A stretch of 28,117 bases of DNA from positions 1 through 28,117 of the forward strand of contig CAXEND010000019.1 of the NCBI GenBank assembly GCA_963997635.1, written 5' to 3'. Positions 1-7,071 of this stretch are shown here, piece after piece. The notes under the pieces were generated by a model. It saw only the letters and a program-made list of their open reading frames with translations. It was not told the origin of the DNA and searched no databases. Positions within the stretch are counted from its first letter, which is position 1, and each line of letters opens with the position of its first letter. Position numbers and translations under genes: made by a program. Source of the stretch: GCA-2728135 sp002728135. Its GTDB lineage: Bacteria; Pseudomonadota; Alphaproteobacteria; UBA828.

Positions 1-44
1 ATGCTCTAAGTCCTTGATTTTATTGTTAAATAAAATGTCCTATT

Positions 45-94
45 TCAGTCTCATAACCTAAAGGTCGCTGGTTCAAATCCAGCCCCCTCAACCA
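45..94 (+). pseudogene. 3' remnant of an initiator tRNA-fMet (CAT); probable integration-site scar
   Basis: The segment reads as the 3' half of a tRNA. It has an anticodon-stem strand (45-49), loop CTCATAA (50-56, anticodon CAT), variable loop AGGTC (62-66), a perfect 5-bp T stem GCTGG/CCAGC (67-71, 79-83) with loop TTCAAAT, a 3' acceptor strand (84-90), discriminator A and an encoded CCA (92-94). The CTCATAA loop plus AGGTC variable loop is the pattern I know from initiator tRNAs, especially alphaproteobacterial ones. Nothing in 1-44 can form the acceptor 5' strand or the D arm. The anticodon stem (TCAGT/CCTAA) is mispaired and lacks the three G:C pairs typical of initiators, so it is not functional. 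Such 3' halves are left where tyrosine integrases recombine into tRNA genes. Confidence 0.7.
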
Positions 95-158
95 ACTTTT
101 AGACATATTTTACGGTCCCCTGAAACACAATTATGACATATGTAGTGGACAAGCATTT

Positions 159-1355
159 TTATTCTTTCATTTTGAATAAAACTATTCTGTTGCTATTTGT
201 GCCTTCATGATTATTAGTAACCCCCCAAGCATTGGATGTTTTTGTAAAGTTCTGCTGATTAATTAAAATAAATTCTGGGTTCCACCTGGTATTCTCTGCC
301 GCATTTACAACGGTTTCTTCAAGGCGGAGAACTCCTTTTTGAATTTCTCCTACCTCAAAGGCAAAATAACCACCCGGCACGGTAATACGTGCAACGGAGA
401 CAAGCGTTCTGTGCATCAACTCTTTCCATCGATCTAATTTTGTAGTTTGAGTAATCTGTATTGTCTCTGGATCAATGCCGGCAAACCAACAGCGGAGCCA
501 ATTATCTGTCTTATAATTAACAATATTTAAAAACGGTGGCGAGGTAACAGATAATTGAACAGATTTTTTTACCTCCAGTCTGTCTGTGTTTAAATCACAA
601 TTCAAAAATTGAGGTCTTGTATTAGGCATATCATTAGGTAGTGTTTGTTTTAATAAGGATTGACTTTTCTTTAAAATCAGCAATTTGGTATCCCGATAGT
701 CTGGGATTTGGTTGCGTTTGGCATTAATTTGTTTTTGTCTTTCAATGCTCGTCGCCTGATTAGGAGGTAATGTATATACAGAAAAAAAACCTTTTGAATG
801 ACCAGTCAGGCGGTTCAAAGCCACCATTCTTATCCAGAGATCAATATTATCTAGATGGTCATTTTTGCTTTTTTCAATGAAATACGTTTTTAATGCACAG
901 ATTTCAGCCAGCGTATTAGGATGAAAGAACACCTCTAGATCGCATTTATATTCAGGCCGTTTTGTAAGGTCAATCTGGCTCAGGCGGTTCTTTATTTCTA
1001 TGAGTTTGGGAGGGGAAAGTCTGGCTTCAACCAACATTCGTGACAAAGGATTAACATCATTTCCAACGGCATGTCTGCCAAGTAAAGCAGCCTCAAGCAA
1101 GGTTGTACCTCTGCCCATAAAGGGATCAAATACGCTGTCATTTATTTTAGTCAAACGAGAAATAAAGAAATGAGGTAACTGTGGTTTGAAACATGCTCTG
1201 TATGAAATCTCATGTAAGGAATGGGCGGCACGCTGCTTAGATGTCCAGAACTCATTTGTAAAAATAGGAATATCTTCATAATTACTACAGACCGTAGAAG
1301 TACCGAAGCGGTTCCAATGGATGATTTCATTTTTGAAATCACTTATATCCAGCAC
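159..1355 (-). CDS. orphan DNA methyltransferase, amino-group (N4-C/N6-A) type
   Basis: A 398-residue SAM-dependent methyltransferase. Motif I is DPFMGRGTT (about 77-85), followed by an acidic SAM-binding segment GNDVNP (about 98-103). The catalytic motif IV is TSPPF (271-275), the (S/D)PP(Y/F) signature of enzymes that methylate exocyclic amino groups in DNA. Motif I precedes motif IV, whereas many N4-cytosine enzymes have the reverse order. The start is GTG with only a close AGGAAA upstream, so the exact start is uncertain. No restriction endonuclease or specificity subunit follows in the window. The gene ends 65 bp from the tRNA remnant, which fits cargo of an integrated element. A related RNA or DNA methylase role cannot be excluded. 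Confidence 0.75.
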   Translation of the reverse strand: MLDISDFKNEIIHWNRFGTSTVCSNYEDIPIFTNEFWTSKQRAAHSLHEISYRACFKPQLPHFFISRLTKINDSVFDPFMGRGTTLLEAALLGRHAVGNDVNPLSRMLVEARLSPPKLIEIKNRLSQIDLTKRPEYKCDLEVFFHPNTLAEICALKTYFIEKSKNDHLDNIDLWIRMVALNRLTGHSKGFFSVYTLPPNQATSIERQKQINAKRNQIPDYRDTKLLILKKSQSLLKQTLPNDMPNTRPQFLNCDLNTDRLEVKKSVQLSVTSPPFLNIVNYKTDNWLRCWFAGIDPETIQITQTTKLDRWKELMHRTLVSVARITVPGGYFAFEVGEIQKGVLRLEETVVNAAENTRWNPEFILINQQNFTKTSNAWGVTNNHEGTNSNRIVLFKMKE

Positions 1356-1417
1356 TTTCCTATTATCCCGTTAAAAGTCAAAACTAAGCATTTTCATAGG
1401 TTATTCTGAAGTAGTTT

Positions 1418-1468
1418 AAGGGCTTTCGCACGTGAAATTTTTGTAATAGAACCCAACGTGCCCTTTTT
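1418..1468 (+). terminator. terminator-like hairpin upstream of the DEAD-box gene
   Basis: AAGGGC (1418-1423) plus CACGT (1429-1433) pair with ACGTGCCCTT (1456-1465), giving a ten-pair stem with a 5-nt bulge and a loop of about 22 nt. A short run of T follows (1464-1468). The T run makes sense only for plus-strand transcription. It lies about 180 bp before the helicase start, so it may end an upstream transcript or sit in the helicase leader. The long loop and bulge make it weak. Confidence 0.35.
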
Positions 1469-1648
1469 CATAACATATACGTATAATATCGCTTGAAACT
1501 TTCCAGACTGGAATTTCAGGGAATAGTGTAACATCGCTGATAATATAACCGGCAATTGACTTTCTTTAACTATTGACGCATAAGCAGTCGATATTAGCGG
1601 TGGGCAAAATGCCGGTGCCGTTGCAAGCAACACACGGCAAGAAAATCT

Positions 1649-3433
1649 ATGACAAATGATGAGAGTTCTAAGGCTGGCGATGCAGCTGGTTGCATTACTG
1701 CTTATAGTAATAATTCTAAAATACCAGCTACCTCCTTTACAGATTTTAACCTTCATGACGAGTTGCAGACAACGCTCTTTCGTGAGGGTCTAGTCAAGCC
1801 AACCTCTATCCAGCAGCTGTCAATCCCAGTTCTACTAGAAGGTAAAGATTTAATCGGCCTTGCCCAAACAGGTAGTGGCAAGACAGCTGCTTTTTTGCTA
1901 CCAATATTGACAAGGCTAGACTTTGTCCAATCTACCCGTTCTGGGCAGCCCCCAAAAGCCTTAATACTTGCGCCAACGCGTGAGCTTGCCAGCCAGATTT
2001 CAACAAACCTTAGCCGTCTAGCTAAAAAAATGAATATCCGCCACATCACTGTTTTTGGTGGGGCACGTTATGATAGTCAGATTAAGAAGCTTAGACGTGG
2101 GGTAGATGTTGTTGTGGCAACACCAGGACGTCTGATCGATCTAATGGAACGACGTGCCTTTGACCCTTCTGGCATATCACATTTGGTACTTGATGAGGCA
2201 GATCATATGCTCGATTTGGGATTCTATGATCCGATAAAGAGGATCGTGTGTGAACTCCCAAAAGACCGGCAGACGATGTTATTCTCAGCGACTATGCCCC
2301 CGATGATAGAAAAGCTGGGTAATCAGTTTCTTATAGATCCCGTCAGGGTCAAGGCACCACAGACAGGGGTTACTGCTGAAAAGGTTACCCAGCAGGTGAC
2401 TCTTATACCAGAAAGTCAGAAGCGTGACCGGCTGTGCATGGTGTTGAATGATAAAAATACTGGGCAATGTCTTATCTTTGTTCGCACTAAGCGTCGTGCC
2501 GACGCACTCTCTAAATTTATGCAAACACGCGGATTTTCTATTGATGCATTGCATGGTGATATGCGTCAGGGTTTAAGACAAAAAGTATTAAGTAATTTCC
2601 GAAATAAAAAACTCCAGTCGCTTATCGCCACTGATGTTGCAGCACGTGGCATCGATATTGCTAATCTTAGCCATGTGGTCAATTTTGACTTAACCGATAC
2701 GCCTTTAGCTTATATCCATAGGATTGGCAGGACAGGTCGTGCTGGGCTTGGTGGTTTAGCACTTTCTTTTTGCTCTCCATCTGAGGAACAACAATTGGCA
2801 TCAATCATTTCGTTGGTAGGCCCCAAAGTCGAGGTTTATGACCCTGATGGCCAATCAATCACTAATTTTCAGGCAGAAACAAACACGTACAAACGTAGTC
2901 AGGGCTCTCGATCCAAACGATGGAACAAGGGAAAGAGAAAGCAGGGAGATGGGCTACACCGAAGGCGTAATATACAAGGCTCTCAGAAAAAACTCATCAA
3001 TCGCAGTCAGAGTAAAGTTAAACCAACGCGTACAAACAAGACAGAATTTTTAGAGATAGATGAAAATGATCGTGACTTTAAGACGCGTCCAAAAAAATCA
3101 TCACGTCCCATAGAAATAAATCAGAGATCCACACAGCGAAAAAGAAAAGACACTAGAGATGAAAAAAAGACCTTTGGTCAGAAAAACAAAAAAGGTGAAA
3201 ATAAATCAGTCAAAAAAAATGATAAGGCACTTAATAAACAAGGAAGTAGGCACTTACGTGGAAAAAAAAATAGCGTTAGCTCGTATACCAAACCATTTTC
3301 TGAAAACAATCTAGGTAGTAAGATCATTAAACGGCAAGGTGAAGGTTCAGGAAGCAAACGAACTGTAGAACCTGCTAGGAGAGCCAAACATAAACAAGGT
3401 GGTAATAGGCCCTTGCGGCGAAAAAGATCCTAA
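1649..3433 (+). CDS. rhlE: DEAD-box ATP-dependent RNA helicase, RhlE-like, with long basic tail
   Basis: A 594-residue RNA helicase of the type that unwinds structured RNA during ribosome assembly, mRNA decay or cold adaptation. All family motifs are present: Q motif (about 47-57), Walker A AQTGSGKT (72-79), PTREL (109-113), TPGR (158-161), DEAD (182-185), SAT (213-215), ATDVAARGIDI (motif V) and HRIGRTGRAG (motif VI). After about residue 405 the protein turns into a low-complexity tail of some 190 residues rich in Lys, Arg, Ser, Asn and Gln. This is a common RNA-binding extension in RhlE-type proteins, long here. The ATG at 1649 has only a weak purine stretch upstream. The gene stands alone. 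Its codons look richer in G+C than its neighbours. The subfamily name is by similarity only. Confidence 0.92.
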   Translation: MTNDESSKAGDAAGCITAYSNNSKIPATSFTDFNLHDELQTTLFREGLVKPTSIQQLSIPVLLEGKDLIGLAQTGSGKTAAFLLPILTRLDFVQSTRSGQPPKALILAPTRELASQISTNLSRLAKKMNIRHITVFGGARYDSQIKKLRRGVDVVVATPGRLIDLMERRAFDPSGISHLVLDEADHMLDLGFYDPIKRIVCELPKDRQTMLFSATMPPMIEKLGNQFLIDPVRVKAPQTGVTAEKVTQQVTLIPESQKRDRLCMVLNDKNTGQCLIFVRTKRRADALSKFMQTRGFSIDALHGDMRQGLRQKVLSNFRNKKLQSLIATDVAARGIDIANLSHVVNFDLTDTPLAYIHRIGRTGRAGLGGLALSFCSPSEEQQLASIISLVGPKVEVYDPDGQSITNFQAETNTYKRSQGSRSKRWNKGKRKQGDGLHRRRNIQGSQKKLINRSQSKVKPTRTNKTEFLEIDENDRDFKTRPKKSSRPIEINQRSTQRKRKDTRDEKKTFGQKNKKGENKSVKKNDKALNKQGSRHLRGKKNSVSSYTKPFSENNLGSKIIKRQGEGSGSKRTVEPARRAKHKQGGNRPLRRKRS

Positions 3434-3524
3434 AGATGTGCTATAAAACTAATAAAGGTTTATTTATGCCAAAGGGTGTTGGTGGTCAACTTAAGTCCTT
3501 ACATCAATGTGTTATTAATTTAAA

Positions 3525-3860
3525 TTATTTCCATTCAACAAGAACTTCTCTGTAGTGATTCGGTCCAATGTTTACTGCTTTATGTTTAACTGGGATACGT
3601 GTACCTTTACCTATATCTGACATGACTTCAATCTCATCTTCTTCAACCTTTAAGTGAAAAACAGCACCTGTAGGCACATCTAGAGCCCCTAAATCACCAC
3701 CGTGTTCATCATACACTTGTAGAGTCGAGCCTGAGATTGCATACCATATATAGCTTAAATCATGTCTATGTATTGGTGTTTCTTCTCCAGGTGCAAGTTC
3801 AAAATTCCAAACAATAATTTTATCATTTTCAAATACTTTTTCTGTTCCAACGCCAGCCAT
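3525..3860 (-). CDS. small cupin-domain protein
   Basis: A 111-residue single-domain cupin. The first cupin motif is visible as PGEETPIHRHDLSYIWYAISG, with the HxH-type metal ligands, and a second beta-barrel segment follows (LDVPTGAVFHLKVEEDE). Small cupins of this kind bind a metal and may be isomerases, dioxygenases or ligand sensors; the substrate cannot be read from the sequence. The start at ATG 3860 is chosen because GGGAG sits about 7 nt upstream. A longer frame from TTG at 3875 would place its start codon against that SD. It is convergent with the helicase gene, with about 90 bp between them. Confidence 0.75.
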   Translation of the reverse strand: MAGVGTEKVFENDKIIVWNFELAPGEETPIHRHDLSYIWYAISGSTLQVYDEHGGDLGALDVPTGAVFHLKVEEDEIEVMSDIGKGTRIPVKHKAVNIGPNHYREVLVEWK

Positions 3861-4117
3861 ATTAAATACTCCCAAGTTTAACTAATGGAAAAGTTTATAT
3901 TAATCATATAGGTCAAAAAAGAAAACTAAGTATTGAAAATACAAAAGGCATTATACTAGAAATTTGGAACACAAAAGTTTAAACTTGCTCCTGTAAATAA
4001 ATGATAATTCTAACTATAACTTCATATATTAATTCATATTTCAATAAACTATCTAATTAAACGGTTGTTTGGAGGCCAAATCTAGACAGAGTATTAAAAA
4101 AGTGGTTAAGATTTTAT

Positions 4118-4732
4118 ATGTGCTTAACTATTAAAATATATTCTGATTATGTTTGCCCATTTTGCTTCTTGGCGGAAGATCCTTTAAGTCAGGCAGTCAA
4201 CTCATTTAATGATACAGATATTGATATACAATGGATGCCATTTGAACTTCGTCCATATCCTACTCCTACATTGAAACCAGAAGGTGAATATCTCCAAGAA
4301 GCTTGGAAACATTCTGTTTATCCAATGGCAAAATCCATGGGTATTTTTATTAGATTACCTGATGTGTCACCTCAGCCATACACGAGACTTGCTTTTGAAG
4401 GAAGTCTTATCGCAGCATCTCAAAATAAAGCAAAAGAATATAATCATCGGATGTTCACTGCTTTTTTCCAAGATGGATTGGATATAGGCAAGCAAAGTAT
4501 ATTGGAATCATGCGCAGCTGATATAGGCATGGATCCTGATAAGTTTGGATTAGAACTAACTAATGGACGTTTCAGACTCCAATGTCAGGAACAACTATTA
4601 TATGGCCGAAAACACTTACAAATTACATCAGTGCCGACATTCATAATTAATAATGAGATACGAATATCTGGAGTTGTATCTAAAGACTCGTTGCTTTCCA
4701 TTTTTGAACAAGAATTTACGAAGAATACATAG
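4118..4732 (+). CDS. DsbA-family thioredoxin-fold oxidoreductase (FrnE-like)
   Basis: A 204-residue DsbA/FrnE-type protein. Its N-terminus has the thioredoxin-fold strand IKIYSDYVCPFCFLAED with an active-site CPFC motif. An alpha-helical insertion follows, and the conserved cis-proline loop appears as ITSVPTFIINN near the C-terminus. FrnE relatives act as cytoplasmic thiol-disulfide oxidoreductases or polyketide-associated isomerases, and 2-hydroxychromene-2-carboxylate isomerases share the fold. The CxxC favours a redox role. There is no signal peptide, so it is cytoplasmic. The ATG start has no clear SD. It stands about 50 bp before the exported SHOCT protein but has no obvious functional link to it. 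Confidence 0.82.
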   Translation: MCLTIKIYSDYVCPFCFLAEDPLSQAVNSFNDTDIDIQWMPFELRPYPTPTLKPEGEYLQEAWKHSVYPMAKSMGIFIRLPDVSPQPYTRLAFEGSLIAASQNKAKEYNHRMFTAFFQDGLDIGKQSILESCAADIGMDPDKFGLELTNGRFRLQCQEQLLYGRKHLQITSVPTFIINNEIRISGVVSKDSLLSIFEQEFTKNT

Positions 4733-4782
4733 TTGCTTATAATTGTTGGGAAAAAACAATTAGGTCTATCTTTGAAGAATTT

Positions 4783-5328
4783 GTGATTTATATGAAAAAG
4801 ATATTTTTAGTTTTATTTTTAGTCTCTAATTTAATGTCGGGAGTAGTAATTTCAGCAGATTATTCTGAAAGCAGCGGGCTTTCTTCAGAAAAATCATCTA
4901 CTACTAATGGTTATGCAGGGAGATGGTCAGCCCAATTACCCACAAGCTGTAAACAATGGGGTATAAGTGGTGAAATAAGCTTTATAATATCTCAAAATCC
5001 AGGAGTCGAGCATATTGAGGGTTTGATTGGAAAATATCGCTTTATAGGTAATCGCCAAGCAGATGTAATAGTTGGCACTATAGACTCACAGCAACTGTAT
5101 GCACTAAAGATTGACCTTAATCATAAATATTTGAAGGTTTACTCATTAAGAAATGTACATGCAGAAGAGGGAAAATCTCCATGTATTATAAAATTGGATA
5201 AAGAAATTATTCTTAAAAAGAAATCCATAGAAGAAAGGCTAAAAAGAGTTAAATTATTAGAAGAGCAAGGTCTTATTTCTACCGAAGAAGCAGCTACAAA
5301 AAGAGAAAATATTCTTGATGACCTTTGA
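4783..5328 (+). CDS. exported protein with C-terminal SHOCT-like segment, function unknown
   Basis: A protein of about 181 residues. It begins with a clear signal peptide (MKKIFLVLFLVSNLMSG, cleavage near VISA). The middle is a beta-rich domain with two cysteines (around TSCKQW and SPCIIK), and the last 35 residues resemble SHOCT (ERLKRVKLLEEQGLISTEE, then AATKRENIL). SHOCT is a short C-terminal module linked to oligomerisation. GTG at 4783 has GAAG at suitable spacing, while ATG at 4792 gives the more classical signal peptide; either is possible. I do not recognise the central domain. The export signal suggests a periplasmic or envelope location. Confidence 0.7.
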   Translation: MIYMKKIFLVLFLVSNLMSGVVISADYSESSGLSSEKSSTTNGYAGRWSAQLPTSCKQWGISGEISFIISQNPGVEHIEGLIGKYRFIGNRQADVIVGTIDSQQLYALKIDLNHKYLKVYSLRNVHAEEGKSPCIIKLDKEIILKKKSIEERLKRVKLLEEQGLISTEEAATKRENILDDL

Positions 5329-5360
5329 TAATAATTTAGAAAAGGATTTCTCAAATTTTT

Positions 5361-5672
5361 ATAGGTACTACTCTTGATGCAATAGATAATAACTCTTTAG
5401 TCAGGAAAAAATTCTTTTAACTCAAGTTGCTGGAGAAGTATGGTTAAAACTTGAAAGCGTAAACCCAACTAATTCATATAAATACCGTATAACTTATCAG
5501 TGCTTACTAAAACAATGTCTAGATTGGTGAAATATCATACATTTATGATTTATCTAACAATGGCTCTAGACTGGATGCTGGACTTCCAGCATATGAGGCC
5601 TTTCCGCCAGAATTTTCTTTACCTGAACCTCTATGGAACCTGCATAAGGGAGCCCTGACTTTAAATATTTGA
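5361..5672 (+). pseudogene. frameshifted coding remnant, unidentified
   Basis: No intact gene lies here, but three consecutive stretches read as protein in alternating frames. The first runs from 5361 (IGTTLDAIDNNSLVRKK). The second covers about 5405-5527 (QEKILLTQVAGEVWLKLE, continuing to KQCLDW). The third covers 5529-5672 (EISYIYDLSNNGSRLDAG, then a proline-rich end LPEPLWNLHKGAL and a TGA). The frame shifts by -1 at an A-rich run near 5404-5410 and back by +1 near 5521-5529. This fits one deletion and one insertion in a former gene whose 5' end is lost. Sequencing error is the alternative. The family is not recognised. Confidence 0.5.
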
Positions 5673-5696
5673 TTAATTTTTGGAGTTAGATTTGTC

Positions 5697-6671
5697 TTAT
5701 ATTGTTACTATTGCTTTTCCTATAATTTTTCTCTCGGCAATTGATTTCATTGCTTCTATTGCGTTATCAAGAGAGACTCTCATGGATATTTTTGGGTTAA
5801 TATAACCTTGTTCAATCCATTCATATATTTTCTGGAAGTTTTCTATGTTGATTTGTGGGGTTCTTTCCATAAATGCACCCCAAAAGACCCCAACTATATC
5901 ACAGGATTTTAGTAGGGCTAAATTGGCTGGCGCTGATGGTATTCTTCCAGACGTGAAGCCTATGACTAAAAGTCTCCCCTCCCAGGCTATACATCTTAAT
6001 GACTGGTCAAATATATCTCCTCCAACTGGATCATATATTACATTCGCTCCTTTACCGTGAGTTATTGATTTTACCTTATCTTTAAATTGTCCATCAGAAT
6101 AATTTATTGTGTCATCTGCTCCATGTTTCTTTGCTACTTGACATTTTTCATCCGTGCTTGCAGCTGCGATAACATATGCTCCTAAAGCTTTTCCTATTTC
6201 TATAGCAGCCAATCCCACACCCCCAGCAGCACCATGGACTAACAAGGTTTCCCCTTTACGTAATTTTGCCCTTTGTATAAGGGCATGAGCCGAAGTCCCA
6301 TATACCATTGGAAGTATTGAAGCTATCTCAAAATTAATTTTTTCGTTTAAAGGTATGAGTTTTTGTTTTGCACATAGGCAATATTCAGCAAATGCTCCGT
6401 GTCCTGGCATTGCAATCACTTTTTGACCTATTTGAAATTCATGAACGTTAGAACCTAATGAAAAAATCTCACCTGCGGCTTCTGCTCCGGGAGAAAAAGG
6501 GAATTTAGGTTTGAATTGATATTTTCCTTCTACAATTAATATATCAGGAAAGTTCACACCTGCAGAACGAACCTTTACACAGACTTCATCAGCACTAGGG
6601 ATTGGAATATCTACTTCTTGTACCTTTATATTTTCTGCAGGTCCAAATTCATCACATAATAATGCTTTCAT
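5697..6671 (-). CDS. NADPH:quinone oxidoreductase, zinc-less MDR family
   Basis: A 324-residue medium-chain reductase. It has the N-terminal GroES-like domain (MKALLCDEFGP to about residue 125). The Rossmann nucleotide-binding motif HGAAGGVGLAAIEIGKALGA (about 145-165) follows, then the typical NYSDGQFKDKVKSITHGKG segment and the GGDIFD loop. The structural-zinc cysteines of alcohol dehydrogenases are absent. The family reduces quinones, enones or acrylyl-CoA-type substrates with NADPH. The length is standard. A promoter-like pair lies directly upstream, and the gene is separated from the small unit at 6775-6950 by a terminator, so it is probably monocistronic. Confidence 0.85.
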   Translation of the reverse strand: MKALLCDEFGPAENIKVQEVDIPIPSADEVCVKVRSAGVNFPDILIVEGKYQFKPKFPFSPGAEAAGEIFSLGSNVHEFQIGQKVIAMPGHGAFAEYCLCAKQKLIPLNEKINFEIASILPMVYGTSAHALIQRAKLRKGETLLVHGAAGGVGLAAIEIGKALGAYVIAAASTDEKCQVAKKHGADDTINYSDGQFKDKVKSITHGKGANVIYDPVGGDIFDQSLRCIAWEGRLLVIGFTSGRIPSAPANLALLKSCDIVGVFWGAFMERTPQINIENFQKIYEWIEQGYINPKISMRVSLDNAIEAMKSIAERKIIGKAIVTI

Positions 6672-6732
6672 GAGAAATTTCTTTTTATAGAAAGTAGAGG
6701 TTTAAGAATAGTTTATAGTTTTATTTTATTAT

Positions 6733-6761
6733 TTTAAAGTTATTATTATCATAACTCAAAA
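6733..6761 (-). promoter_or_regulatory. candidate sigma-70 promoter for the quinone oxidoreductase gene
   Basis: On the minus strand TTGAGT (6761-6756) and TAAAAT (6738-6733) are 17 nt apart. They lie downstream of the terminator at 6775-6812 and give a leader of about 55 nt before the ATG at 6671. The region is very AT-rich, so a chance match is possible. Confidence 0.35.
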
Positions 6762-6774
6762 GATACCTCTAATT

Positions 6775-6812
6775 TTAGAAAAAGAAGGGCTCCGAAATAA
6801 GAAGCCCCTCCA
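6775..6812 (-). terminator. rho-independent terminator of the small minus-strand unit
   Basis: Read on the minus strand, GGGCTTC (6809-6803) and GGAGCCC (6795-6789) form a seven-pair stem with one G:U pair and a 7-nt loop. TTCTTTTTCT follows directly. The T run exists only in minus-strand orientation, so it ends the transcript that carries the 25-codon ORF. Confidence 0.75.
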
Positions 6813-6822
6813 TTGTCCGATC

Positions 6823-6838
6823 TGACCTTGGTCAGAAT
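6823..6838 (-). repeat. perfect inverted repeat TCTGACC/GGTCAGA in the small transcript
   Basis: Seven complementary bases on each side of a 2-nt centre. In RNA this would be a six-pair hairpin with a 4-nt loop. It lies between the stop of the 25-codon ORF and the terminator. A second perfect palindrome, CCTCG/CGAGG (6867-6878), lies inside the ORF. The two together suggest a structured RNA or a protein-binding site. Confidence 0.5.
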
Positions 6839-6852
6839 CAAAACTTGTCACA

Positions 6853-6930
6853 TCAGCCGAAGTAATCCTCGTTCGAGGTGACGATCCTATTCTGGTTAGT
6901 CCAAGACCAAACTTTAAGACAATGAGACAT
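6853..6930 (-). CDS. 25-codon small ORF with near-perfect Shine-Dalgarno
   Basis: ATG at 6930 opens a 25-residue frame (starts MSHCLKVWSW, contains NRIVT, ends SNEDYFG, then TGA). It is preceded immediately by AAAGGAGGTGATCCA (6931-6945), essentially the full complement of the 16S rRNA 3' end. A longer 60-residue frame begins at a GTG inside that SD and runs through the terminator, so I reject it. The unit has its own terminator 40 nt after the stop. There is no signal peptide and I do not recognise the peptide. Two Trp (residues 8, 10) and one Cys (residue 4) are present. It could be a microprotein, a leader peptide of a structured RNA, or a precursor peptide. Confidence 0.55.
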   Translation of the reverse strand: MSHCLKVWSWTNQNRIVTSNEDYFG

Positions 6931-6946
6931 TGGATCACCTCCTTTC
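6931..6946 (-). promoter_or_regulatory. extended Shine-Dalgarno matching the 16S 3' tail
   Basis: AAAGGAGGTGATCCA lies immediately before the ATG at 6930. The other genes here have 4-6 nt SDs, so a match of about 13 nt to the 16S tail is exceptional. It fixes the start of the small ORF. Confidence 0.6.
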
Positions 6947-7071
6947 AAAAATAAAAGACATAACAAATATATTTATAATTATATGGGTTAATACAAGTTT
7001 TTTTTCCGTGAATTGTGTTTTTTTTTAAGGGGGTATAGAATCACTATTAATGCTATAAATTGGGGGTGGAG

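Noticed and set aside
1394..1756. 120-residue minus-strand frame across the helicase start
   Set aside because: It overlaps the conserved helicase N-terminus and the hairpin, has no recognisable domain and no SD.
3861..3875. TTG start of the cupin gene at 3875
   Set aside because: The TTG abuts the GGGAG that serves the ATG at 3860.
6756..6938. A 60-residue minus-strand reading frame covering the small transcript
   Set aside because: It starts at a GTG lying inside the extended SD and runs through the terminator hairpin. The ATG at 6930 fits the SD better.
6931..6946. Match of TGGATCACCTCCTTT to the 3' end of 16S rRNA
   Set aside because: Only about 15 bases match and no further rRNA sequence precedes or follows. 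Read on the other strand it is an SD.
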